From assembly GCA_013298075.1 (NCBI GenBank), contig JAAFJG010000013.1, positions 29,311 through 93,310 of the forward strand: 64,000 nucleotides of DNA, in the 5' to 3' direction. Position numbers and translations under genes: made by a program. This DNA comes from Cytophagales bacterium. GTDB taxonomy: Bacteria; Bacteroidota; Bacteroidia; Cytophagales; Microscillaceae. Shown here piece by piece: positions 15,988-23,913 of the stretch. Numbering within the stretch: position 1 is the stretch's first letter; the number at the start of each line of letters is the position of its first letter. Under the pieces are notes generated by a model that was given only the letters and a program-made list of their open reading frames with translations, did not search any database and had not been told where the DNA came from.

Positions 15988-16110
15988 GTTCATGGGAATT
16001 ATTGTGGAGCTAATTTTGTTGTGCTATAGATAGTCATTTTTTTTGAAAATATAGAAAAATATCAATTTAAAAAAGGTAGATATTTTGGCTATAGCCAACC
16101 TCTAATAGTA
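15988..16110 (-). repeat. Family A element, truncated (A2)
   Basis: Begins with the outer terminal repeat GTTCATGGGAATTATTGTGG and continues through GAAAATATAGAAAAATATCA and GGCTATAGCC; the other half is missing. With B3 it accounts for most of the 647-bp gap 15495-16141. The remainder of that gap shows no gene. Confidence 0.7.
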
Positions 16111-16141
16111 AATTTGGGCAAGCACGCCTTACATATTTTGA

Positions 16142-16873
16142 TTAGAATTTTTTAAATAAACTTTCGATTTTCATTTGAATTACGCCTAAAAAAGCTTCTT
16201 TAAAAATACCTGCGGTCATTTTTGATTGTCCTTTTGTCCTTTCTGTAAAAATAATAGGTACTTCTTTGATTTTAAAACCATATTTCCAAGCCAAAAATTT
16301 CATTTCTATTTGAAAAGCATAGCCTACAAATTTGATTTTATCTAATTCAATTTTTTGCAATACGTTACTTTTATAGCATTTAAAGCCTGCGGTTGTATCC
16401 ATAATTTTCATTCCTGTAATAAATCTTACATAATATCCTGCAAAATAAGACATCAAAACACGGCTCATAGGCCAATTAACCACATTTACTCCTTGAATAT
16501 AACGAGAGCCAATTGCTACATCAAAATTTTCTTGTGAGCAGGCGTAATGTAGTTTGATTAAATCTTGTGGATTGTGCGAAAAATCAGCATCCATTTCAAA
16601 AATAAAATCATAATTTTTTTTTAAAGCCCATTTAAAACCGTGAATATACGCCGTTCCTAGTCCTAATTTACCTTTTCTTTGCTCTAAAAAAAGTCTTTCA
16701 GGGTATTTTTCTTGATATTGCTTGACGATATCAGCCGTTCCGTCAGGCGAGCCATCATCGATAATTAACAAATGAAAATCACCATTAGGCAAAACCAAAT
16801 TCATGACAGTTTCGAGCATATCTGCAATGTTTTCTTTTTCGTTATAAGTTGGAATAATTACTATAGACTGCAT
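16142..16873 (-). CDS. Dolichol-phosphate-mannose-synthase-like GT2 glycosyltransferase
   Basis: Soluble-type polyprenol-phosphate sugar transferase of 243 residues. The order IVIIPTYNEKENI, LLIIDDGSPDGTA, GKLGLGTAYIHGF, MDADFSHNP (DxD metal site), GSRY, TTAGFKCYK and FTERTKGQSKM is the DPM1 signature along the whole length. It would charge undecaprenyl phosphate with mannose or another hexose, feeding membrane glycosyltransferases; the GT39-like protein at 31237 is a plausible user. A -7 box is at 16892-16900. Confidence 0.92.
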   Translation of the reverse strand: MQSIVIIPTYNEKENIADMLETVMNLVLPNGDFHLLIIDDGSPDGTADIVKQYQEKYPERLFLEQRKGKLGLGTAYIHGFKWALKKNYDFIFEMDADFSHNPQDLIKLHYACSQENFDVAIGSRYIQGVNVVNWPMSRVLMSYFAGYYVRFITGMKIMDTTAGFKCYKSNVLQKIELDKIKFVGYAFQIEMKFLAWKYGFKIKEVPIIFTERTKGQSKMTAGIFKEAFLGVIQMKIESLFKKF

Positions 16874-16891
16874 TTTCTGTGTGTATTTTTT

Positions 16892-16900
16892 GCAAATATA
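16892..16900 (-). promoter_or_regulatory. -7 promoter box for the DPM1-like gene
   Basis: TATATTTGC on the minus strand, 19 bp before the ATG; a full match to TAnnTTTGC. Confidence 0.65.
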
Positions 16901-17109
16901 TACATATTTTTTGAAAAATTATAAAATACTTGAAAACTGTGGAAAAAAATATTTTTTTAATAAAAAAGTCTTTAAAACCGCTTTAAATAAGTTTTTTTTA
17001 TTCTTTGTTTTTTGATAAATAATTATCCAAATATAATTTGGTAAAAATATAAATCTTAAATTTTTATTTTGTTATCTTTTTTTACAATTTTTATTTTTAT
17101 TGATTTATT

Positions 17110-17240
17110 AGAGTTTTTTTAAATAGTAGCCAAAAATTGACAAAAATCATTAAAAATTCAAGAAAAAAGAAAAAAAATCCGTATTAATCCGCTAAATCCG
17201 TGTTATCTGTGTGCTAAAATCTCTTTCATTTAAAAAATAC
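17110..17240 (+). repeat. Family B element (B4)
   Basis: 131 bp, nearly identical to B2, flanked by TATT on both sides (17106-17109 and 17241-17244). The rest of the 709-bp gap 16874-17582 is extremely AT-rich and shows no gene. Confidence 0.85.
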
Positions 17241-17557
17241 TATTAGTTAAATACAGTTTTTTAATGAAATATATTTATTATTTAAAATTTGCATATTTGA
17301 GTTTTTGCCAAATAATATTTTGTAAAAAATATATAATTATTTTTTTTTAAGAATAAAAATAAATTTTAAATAAAATTAAGAAAATAAATTTTTTTTTTCA
17401 CATCTTTCAACTTGATAAAAGAAAAGTTTTTTTCTCCACAAAAATTGTTAGACAACCACATTATTTTCTCCTTGAAATAATAATATTTTTCAAGGATACA
17501 AATACTTATTATTTATTTATCAAACGAAAAAAAATAGTTTTTTATGATTTTTATGAG

Positions 17558-17566
17558 TATTTTTGC
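17558..17566 (+). promoter_or_regulatory. -7 promoter box for the FecCD permease gene
   Basis: TATTTTTGC, 16 bp before the ATG at 17583; a full match to TAnnTTTGC. Confidence 0.6.
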
Positions 17567-17582
17567 GGTCTAATTTTTATAT

Positions 17583-18578
17583 ATGTCATCTTTCAAAACG
17601 GTATTTTTTTTAGTTATTTTAGTTATTTTAGTTATTTTAAATCTCTGTATAGGCACAATAAATATTTCATTTTTGTCATTTTTATCTATTTTTTATCAAG
17701 GAAGCACAGGAAATTCTGATTTTGATATTTTATTAATCGAATTTCGTTTGCCTAGAGTTTTGGGCGCAATTTCTGCGGGAGCAAGCTTAGCTGTGGCAGG
17801 AGTTTTGATGCAAACTTGGTTTCGAAATGTATTAGCAGAGCCATCTATTTTAGGTATTACGGCAGGCGGAAGTTTGGGAGTCGCCTTATTAACTTTGGGA
17901 AGTAGTTGGGGAATTTGGGTAAGTTGGAGTTTTTTTGGAAGCATCAGCATTAGCATTGCGTCTATTGTTGGGTCTGCTTTGGTCTTAGGTATTCTTTCTT
18001 TTTTTTCTTTTTATTTCAGACAAGGAAATTTATTGCTTTTAGTAGGAATTTTATTGGGTCAGTTAATTATGGCAGTCGTAGGTATTTGGCAATATTTTAG
18101 TCATCCTGAAAAAGTACAAGAATATTTACGTTGGACGATGGGAAGTTTAGAAGGATTAAATCTTACACAGGCTTTTATTTTATCTTTATTTGCATTGATA
18201 GGCATTGTAGGAAGTTTTATCAAATCAAAAATGTTGAATATTTGGTATTTAGGCAATGATTATGCACAAAGTTTAGGATATGCTACCCAAAAAGATAAAA
18301 TGATTATTTTGTTATTAGTAAGTTGTTTAGCGGGCGGTGTAACTGCTTTTTGTGGTCCGATTGGTTTTGTAGGCATTATGATTCCTCATCTAATTCGGTA
18401 TTTTTATCAAACCGCACAACATCAAATTTTATTACCTTATTCTGCTTTATTAGGAAGTATTTTGTTACTTTTTTGTGGTGGTATTTCGCATTGGATACAA
18501 ATTGCCTTGCCCATCAATGCTATTACTGCTATTTTAGGCATACCTATTAGTTTATGGATTTTAGTGAATAAAAAGTGA
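17583..18578 (+). CDS. FecCD/BtuC-family ABC transporter permease
   Basis: Inner-membrane permease of 331 residues for iron-siderophore, haem or cobalamin uptake. About nine or ten hydrophobic helices, the family motif RLPRVLGAISAGASLAVAGVLMQ split around residues 55-77, and the coupling region CGPIGFVGIMIPHLIRY near residue 257 identify it. No ATPase or substrate-binding protein gene is adjacent, so partners must be elsewhere. The first helix contains three exact copies of a 9-nt unit encoding LVI (17611-17637). Substrate cannot be decided. Confidence 0.92.
   Translation: MSSFKTVFFLVILVILVILNLCIGTINISFLSFLSIFYQGSTGNSDFDILLIEFRLPRVLGAISAGASLAVAGVLMQTWFRNVLAEPSILGITAGGSLGVALLTLGSSWGIWVSWSFFGSISISIASIVGSALVLGILSFFSFYFRQGNLLLLVGILLGQLIMAVVGIWQYFSHPEKVQEYLRWTMGSLEGLNLTQAFILSLFALIGIVGSFIKSKMLNIWYLGNDYAQSLGYATQKDKMIILLLVSCLAGGVTAFCGPIGFVGIMIPHLIRYFYQTAQHQILLPYSALLGSILLLFCGGISHWIQIALPINAITAILGIPISLWILVNKK
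17611..17637 (+). repeat. In-frame 9-nt repeat, three copies
   Basis: TAGTTATTT repeated three times, encoding LVI-LVI-LVI in the first membrane helix of the permease. Copy-number change would keep the frame but lengthen or shorten the helix. Confidence 0.85.
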
Positions 18579-18621
18579 TTTTTTTAGGTTTGTATTGAAT
18601 TTAGAGAATAATTAAAAAATA

Positions 18622-18830
18622 GGGTCTTAGAAAATTTGTGGAAAAAATGTTTTTTTTGAATTGTATTTTTTAAATTGTCTATAGATTTATATGGAGGATA
18701 ATATAAAATTGAATTGTTTGTCTTAGCCCAAAATTTCTCCGTTTTTCAAATTGATATTTTTTTATATTTTCAAAATAAATGGCTATTTATAATAGCATAA
18801 AATTAGCGCCCCAATAATTTTCAATGAACC
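18622..18830 (+). repeat. Family A element, full length (A3)
   Basis: 209 bp with left end GGGTCTTAGAAAATTTGTGG and right end CCAATAATTTTCAATGAACC, inverted relative to each other. The internal hairpin is degraded (TCTATAG..TATGGAGG). No clear target duplication. It fills most of the gap 18579-18958. Confidence 0.8.
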
Positions 18831-18931
18831 TTATTTTTTTAGATACTCTCTAAAACCTCTCTCATTTTAAAAAACCTACTATAAATATCAAAATTTCAAT
18901 GTATTTTTCTAAAAATAACCACAAAAAAATA

Positions 18932-18940
18932 TATCTTTGC
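18932..18940 (+). promoter_or_regulatory. -7 promoter box for the lipoprotein hydrolase gene
   Basis: TATCTTTGC lies inside the longest open frame, 19 bp before the ATG at 18959, which decides the start in favour of 18959. Confidence 0.7.
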
Positions 18941-18958
18941 AAAAACAATGTGTCATTT

Positions 18959-19828
18959 ATGAAAAAAAAAAATTATTTCTATATATTTGTCGTCATATTG
19001 GTCATATTAAGCCTATCAAGTTGTAAAAAATCGGGTATGTTTGCCCCCAAATCTGACCAAGATTTAGGGGACTTATTCACTCGAAACAACACAAAACATG
19101 AAGTCAAAAGATTTCCTTTTCAAGAATATAATACACGTTATATAGAAGTAGGCAACGATTCTTTACCTTTATTGGTTTGTTTGCATGGCTCACCTGGGGC
19201 GTTGAGTTCGTTTGCCAATTTTTATAATGACAAATCATTTTTAAAACATTTTCAATTATTAATTTTTGATAGATTAGGATATGGCGGCTCAAATTTTGGA
19301 AAAATAAGTACTTCAATTGAGTTGCAAGCAGAAGCAATTTTACCTGTTTTAAGACAATATCAAGCCCAAAAAAGAAAAATATATTTGGTTGGCTCGTCTT
19401 ATGGCGGTTCTGTGGCGGCGGCTGTAGCAATGAAAGCCCCCGATTTATTTGCGTCTATTTTCTTTATTTCTTCGTCTTTAATTCCCACACAAGAAACAAC
19501 GTATTGGATTTCTTATCCAAATTCTTGGCATTTTTTTAGAAAAATATTTCCTGAAGTCTTAGATTTTGCTACACAAGAAAAACTAACCCATGAACAAGCT
19601 TTGATGCCTTTGCAAAATCACTGGGATAAAATTACTTGTTCGGTTGGATTTTTGCACGGATTAGATGATAAATTAGTATATTTTGAGAATGTAAAACTTG
19701 CCTCTGAAAGATTAGTCAATGCCAAAAATATCAAAATTTATTCTTTTGAAGGGCAAGGGCATAGTTTATATTGGAATTATCCACAAATTGTAAAGAATAC
19801 TTTAATCGAATTTTTTCAAAAATATTAA
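18959..19828 (+). CDS. Lipoprotein alpha/beta-hydrolase
   Basis: A 289-residue serine hydrolase of the alpha/beta fold with a lipoprotein signal (VILSLSSC), hence membrane-anchored. CLHGSPGALSSF is the oxyanion-hole strand, VGSSYGGS carries the nucleophile Ser, GLDDKLV the acid Asp region and GQGHSLYW the catalytic His. The start at 18959 places a promoter box just upstream; the longer frame from 18899 would begin before the promoter. Substrate unknown. Confidence 0.87.
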   Translation: MKKKNYFYIFVVILVILSLSSCKKSGMFAPKSDQDLGDLFTRNNTKHEVKRFPFQEYNTRYIEVGNDSLPLLVCLHGSPGALSSFANFYNDKSFLKHFQLLIFDRLGYGGSNFGKISTSIELQAEAILPVLRQYQAQKRKIYLVGSSYGGSVAAAVAMKAPDLFASIFFISSSLIPTQETTYWISYPNSWHFFRKIFPEVLDFATQEKLTHEQALMPLQNHWDKITCSVGFLHGLDDKLVYFENVKLASERLVNAKNIKIYSFEGQGHSLYWNYPQIVKNTLIEFFQKY

Positions 19829-19928
19829 AAATAATAGAATATTTACGTTAAAAAATTTGCTTTTATCAAAAAAAAATCGTTATTTTGTCTTAATATAAGA
19901 AACAATTTTTAAAATAATTAAAAAAATT

Positions 19929-20573
19929 ATGAGAATTACCTATAATTCGCCTGTTGTTCTGACCTACACATTGATTTGTACGATTATTATTTTATTGGAT
20001 ACGCCTTTTTCGACTACTGCCATCAGCAATGGAAAAGCAGTCGCACAAGCAGGCACAGTTTGTACCAATTTTTTTATGGTCTATCCTTTCGGAACGGCGA
20101 TGATGGATTTATACAATCCTTTGACTTATTTTAGGCTATTTTCTCACGCATTAGGGCATGCAGGTTGGGAGCATTTAGTAGGAAATTTTACGTTTATATT
20201 ATTGTTAGGACCTATTTTAGAAGAAAAATATGGTAGTAAAATGACAATCACTATGATTTTTATCACCGCATTTTCTACAGGATTGTTGAATGCATTTTTC
20301 TTTCAAAGTGGATTATTGGGAGCAAGTGGTATTGTGTTTATGATGATTTTGTTGGTATCGTTTACGAATGCCAAACGTGGTACAATTCCTTTGACTTTTA
20401 TCTTGATTGCGTTATTATTTTTAGGAAAAGAAGTATATAGTGCCGTTTTTGTGAATAATCAAACGTCAGAATTTGCCCATATTATTGGTGGTTTGTTTGG
20501 TGGATTTTTTGGGTATATGATGCATAATATGCCTGAGAAAAAAATCCATTCGGATAGTGTAACAGGTTTATAA
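19929..20573 (+). CDS. Rhomboid-family intramembrane serine protease
   Basis: A 214-residue polytopic membrane protease. The HAGWEHLVGNF segment supplies the conserved His and Asn86, GASG (131-134) the nucleophile Ser133, and FAHIIGGLFG the partner His184, in the order of active rhomboids. About six membrane helices. It would cut substrates within the membrane; none can be predicted. The region downstream ends in a bidirectional terminator shared with the convergent Nudix gene. Confidence 0.92.
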   Translation: MRITYNSPVVLTYTLICTIIILLDTPFSTTAISNGKAVAQAGTVCTNFFMVYPFGTAMMDLYNPLTYFRLFSHALGHAGWEHLVGNFTFILLLGPILEEKYGSKMTITMIFITAFSTGLLNAFFFQSGLLGASGIVFMMILLVSFTNAKRGTIPLTFILIALLFLGKEVYSAVFVNNQTSEFAHIIGGLFGGFFGYMMHNMPEKKIHSDSVTGL

Positions 20574-20666
20574 CTATTGAAATTTTATTTTTAGTTTGTC
20601 ATTGGAATTTTTTAAAATCTCCGAATGACAGACTTCTGCGATTAAATTTTATTTTTTAAAACGCCG

Positions 20667-20709
20667 TTTTTTCAGTTTGTCAAATCTTCGATATTGACAA
20701 CTGAAAAAA
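20667..20709. terminator. Bidirectional terminator
   Basis: Arms TTTTTTCAGT (20667-20676) and ACTGAAAAAA (20700-20709), with TGTCAA/TTGACA pairing inside after a one-base bulge, between convergent genes. Confidence 0.75.
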
Positions 20710-20731
20710 CTATTAATAGAAAAAATTTTTT

Positions 20732-21364
20732 TTATTCCATTTCCTTACAAATTTCTCTCAATTCACTTAAAATCATAGCTGTTGCGCCCCAAATAGTATG
20801 ATTTTCAAAATCAAAATAAGGAACATCAGAAGACATATATTGTGTAGTTATATTTTTTGTTTTGATGATATTTTCGTCTAATAACGTATCAAAAGGCATT
20901 TCAATCAAAGTTTCTACTTCTTCTTTATTCAGAATAAAATTTGGTTTTTCGAGAGAATATGCCACCACAGGCAAAATTAAAAAATTACTTGGTGGTACAT
21001 ATAATTCTGTTAATTGTCCCAATATTTGTTTTTTTTCAATCAGAATTCCCATCTCTTCCCACGCCTCACGCAAAGCAGTATCAATTAAATCTTCATTTTG
21101 TTCTTTTTTTCCACCGGGCAACGAAATTTGTCCACTATGTACGCCTGAGTTTTGTGGTCTTACCATCAGAGGTAAATACCAAATATTATTTTGTGGATAC
21201 AATAAAACCAAAACCGCACTTTGTTTTGTTTTTTCGTTGGGAATATATCTATTTTTTTCAGAAAATCGAAAAGGTGGAGCTAATAATACATGTGCCTTTT
21301 CAGCAGGCAGTTCTTTTTTTAATCTTTCTGTCAAAGACTCTAAATAATTTTGCATAATTTTCAA
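20732..21364 (-). CDS. Nudix hydrolase, CoA pyrophosphatase type
   Basis: A 210-residue enzyme (a start at 21355, MQNYLES, is also possible). The UPF0035-type motif RPQNSGVHSGQISLPGG leads into the Nudix box GGKKEQNEDLIDTALREAWEEMGI, the combination that marks NudL-like enzymes cleaving CoA to 4'-phosphopantetheine and 3',5'-ADP. This fits the coaX/coaE genes in the same window, though they are not linked. Specificity is inferred from motif only. Confidence 0.87.
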   Translation of the reverse strand: MKIMQNYLESLTERLKKELPAEKAHVLLAPPFRFSEKNRYIPNEKTKQSAVLVLLYPQNNIWYLPLMVRPQNSGVHSGQISLPGGKKEQNEDLIDTALREAWEEMGILIEKKQILGQLTELYVPPSNFLILPVVAYSLEKPNFILNKEEVETLIEMPFDTLLDENIIKTKNITTQYMSSDVPYFDFENHTIWGATAMILSELREICKEME

Positions 21365-21488
21365 AGAGATTTTTTCACAAAATTACGAAAAAATCATAAA
21401 AAAACATAATTTTTAGAAATTATCAGCATAAAATAAAAAAAATAAAGAAATTTTAAAGAAAAATTTGCGATATTAAAAACATTTTTAC

Positions 21489-21497
21489 TAACTTTGT
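21489..21497 (+). promoter_or_regulatory. -7 promoter box for the DUF5683-like gene
   Basis: TAACTTTGT, one base from consensus, with TTTG at 21464-21467 as a possible -33 element 21 bp upstream. Confidence 0.5.
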
Positions 21498-21527
21498 TTT
21501 ATTTTTCAAATATAAAACTTAACTGCT

Positions 21528-22352
21528 GTGAAAAAAATCTTATTTACATCTACATTTTTATTCCTTTTTGGGCTAATAACCCAATCTTACGCACAAATTT
21601 TTTACTTTAAAAATAAAATTAAAGTCGATTTTAAAGAATCATCTATCAAATTAAATCAAGCGGACACCACTATCGGTATTACATACGATTTGAAAGCCGC
21701 CCCCGGTCGTTATTATAAAGCACGTCTGTTTTATTCGAATAACAAAGGAAATTCGTTTAAAGGTCCTTTATATTCTGTGAAAGGTCAGATTGGAGATAGT
21801 ATCAAACCGGGTAAAAGCAAGGAAGTTTATTGGTCTTTCAAAAAAGACAATCCTTATTTTGATGGTAAAAATATTATGTTCAAATTAGACGTTACCGAAA
21901 TTGCAAAAGTATCTACAGGCGGACCCAAATATGCTTTGCGTTCTCTTTTGGTGCCGGGCTGGGGCGATACAAAAGTAAGAAATGGCTACAATTATGGCAT
22001 TATTACCATTGCGACTTATGGTTGTTTGATTACAGGGGCAATTTTTCAATTAGAAGCAAACAAACGATACACACGCTATACAGATAGGCTCGCTAATAGC
22101 ACACAAGAACACGAAAGTTTGTATAAACAAGCACAAAATTCAAAAAATCTAGCCACCGCATTTTTTGCAACAGGGGCTGCCATTTGGATTGGAGATATAG
22201 TGGGCGTATATATCAAAGGAGTTAAAAATAGAAGACGTGTTGCTTCAGAAAAAAGAAAATTGGAGCAGGAAAAAGGAAACGAAACGACATTAAAAATTTA
22301 TCCTTTGATTGATGGACAATCTACACAAATGGGATTGAGTTGGAAATTTTAA
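21528..22352 (+). CDS. Exported DUF5683-like protein
   Basis: A 274-residue protein starting with GTG at 21528. Signal peptide (1-22, ending SYA), an N-terminal Ig-like strand-rich domain (YYKARLFYSNNKGNSFKG), then ALRSLLVPGWGDTKVRNGY, the motif of DUF5683-type proteins, and two hydrophobic helices (about 155-175 and 210-230) before a basic, charged tail. It probably spans a membrane. It lies 92 bp upstream of the caspase-like protease gene on the same strand, a likely two-gene unit. Function unknown. Confidence 0.75.
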   Translation: MKKILFTSTFLFLFGLITQSYAQIFYFKNKIKVDFKESSIKLNQADTTIGITYDLKAAPGRYYKARLFYSNNKGNSFKGPLYSVKGQIGDSIKPGKSKEVYWSFKKDNPYFDGKNIMFKLDVTEIAKVSTGGPKYALRSLLVPGWGDTKVRNGYNYGIITIATYGCLITGAIFQLEANKRYTRYTDRLANSTQEHESLYKQAQNSKNLATAFFATGAAIWIGDIVGVYIKGVKNRRRVASEKRKLEQEKGNETTLKIYPLIDGQSTQMGLSWKF

Positions 22353-22444
22353 TGGTTATAAATCAAAAAAACAAATCCAAACCACAACGAAATTATATAT
22401 TTTACGTTTAAATAGTTAATCAGTATCTTAATTTAAGAAATAAA

Positions 22445-23383
22445 ATGAAAAAAATATTTGCATTATTTTTACTATTATCAAGCATTTCTTGGGGCTTGTT
22501 GGCACAAACCGAAATCGAAAAACCCAAAGAAAATCGTGCCTCTAAAACAAGTAGCCTACATAATTTTGACGTGAGTTATTTATTAGGAAGTGGTGAAGCA
22601 GAAGAATTAGACTTAGTAGTAAGTGAGGGAGGAAAAAATTATTTAATGATTATTGCCATTGATAAATACAAACATTGGAAGTCTTTGGCAAATGCAGTGA
22701 AAGATGCACGCGATTTGAAAGCCGTTTTGAAAGAAAAATATGGCTTTATTGATGAAAATATTTTTGAATATCTAAACGAAGAAGCTTCACCTGAAAACGT
22801 AAGAGATGCCTTCGAAAGTTTGAAAGCAAAAGCAACTCCACAAGATAATTTGTTGATTTATTATTCGGGACATGGCTCTTATGACCCATCTTTTGATTTA
22901 GGATATTGGATTCCTTCGAGTGGTAGATTGGGTGGAAATGCTACTTCTACGTATATTCCAAACGACCATATTCGTAATTATATCAAAGCCTTAGATTTTC
23001 GCCATATATTTTTAGTGGCAGATGCTTGTTTTTCGGGTTCTTTGTTTGCCAGCGATGCGGGCAAAAGAGGCGGCAATGAAGAAGAAGCAAAAGAATCTTT
23101 AAAATCTCGTTGGGGATTGAGTTCGGGGAATTTAGAAGAAGTTTCTGATGGTGAAAAAGGGAAAAATAGTCCATTTGCGACTGCTCTTATCAATTATTTA
23201 AAATCTAATCTGAAAGATAGATTGCGTGCCTCTGAAATTATCGATTACGTAAAAGGACAAGTTACAGCCAATACACAACAAACGCCCATCGGAAGTAATT
23301 TGGCAGGCGTAGGTCACGAAGGCGGGAATTTTATTTTTATGCTCACAGGCGAGGCAGAAAGTGCAGAAAAGAAAAAGAAATAA
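22445..23383 (+). CDS. Exported caspase-like cysteine protease (peptidase C14)
   Basis: A 312-residue protein with a signal peptide (MKKIFALFLLLSSISWGLLAQ) and one p20-like caspase domain. The catalytic pair is visible: His143 in YYSGHGSYDP and Cys195 in VADACFSGSLF, with IAIDKYKHWKSLANAVKDA at the domain start. This is an orthocaspase without extra domains. Export is unusual for a family mostly known inside cells. Cleavage is probably after basic residues, inferred from family; the natural substrate is unknown. The DUF5683-like gene upstream may be a partner. Confidence 0.9.
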   Translation: MKKIFALFLLLSSISWGLLAQTEIEKPKENRASKTSSLHNFDVSYLLGSGEAEELDLVVSEGGKNYLMIIAIDKYKHWKSLANAVKDARDLKAVLKEKYGFIDENIFEYLNEEASPENVRDAFESLKAKATPQDNLLIYYSGHGSYDPSFDLGYWIPSSGRLGGNATSTYIPNDHIRNYIKALDFRHIFLVADACFSGSLFASDAGKRGGNEEEAKESLKSRWGLSSGNLEEVSDGEKGKNSPFATALINYLKSNLKDRLRASEIIDYVKGQVTANTQQTPIGSNLAGVGHEGGNFIFMLTGEAESAEKKKK

Positions 23384-23409
23384 TTTTTATTTTTATATAA
23401 TCAACAAAA

Positions 23410-23446
23410 AAATACAAACACAAAAAATGTGTTTGTATTTTTTTTT
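23410..23446 (+). terminator. Terminator after the caspase-like gene
   Basis: Arms AAATACAAACACA (23410-23422) and TGTGTTTGTATTT (23428-23440) followed by a T run. Confidence 0.85.
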
Positions 23447-23469
23447 AATAAGAATATTTTTAAAAATTA

Positions 23470-23670
23470 TTAGTTTTTAGGGGATTTTTGCATAAAATGA
23501 AAATATCTTTTGAATTGCATTTTGAATTGCCTCCAGATTTATCTGGAGGGTAATATACAATTTGATAGTTGGCTTTAGCCAAAATTTTATATTTTTGTAT
23601 ATTTCAAAATAAATCTCATTTTTTCAAATAATAGATGCTAAAGTAATTCCGTAAAATTTTCTAAAAAACC
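23470..23670 (+). repeat. Family A element, diverged full length (A4)
   Basis: Internal hairpin CCTCCAGA-TTTA-TCTGGAGG near 23530, GGCTTTAGCC core, and a recognisable right end (GTAATTCCGTAAAATTTTCT, then AAAAAACC). The left end is weak. It occupies much of the gap 23384-23913. Confidence 0.7.
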
Positions 23671-23842
23671 AAACTATTTTGGTCTTAAATCTCATTTTTA
23701 TTGTCATATTTTTTTCTTAATTTTAATTTATTTTGAGAAAAAAACAATATCATTACTATTTTCGTAATCGTTTGCGAGGAAAAATTATATTGTTTTTTAA
23801 AAAAATTTCAAAAAAATCTTAGATAAATACAATTTTTTTTTC

Positions 23843-23851
23843 TATTTTTGC
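23843..23851 (+). promoter_or_regulatory. -7 promoter box for the GH65 gene
   Basis: TATTTTTGC, 62 bp before the ATG at 23914; full consensus match. Confidence 0.6.
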
Positions 23852-23913
23852 CTTGAATTATGAAAAAATAAAAACATTTTAAAAACTTATCAAAACAAAA
23901 TACTTCATCATCA

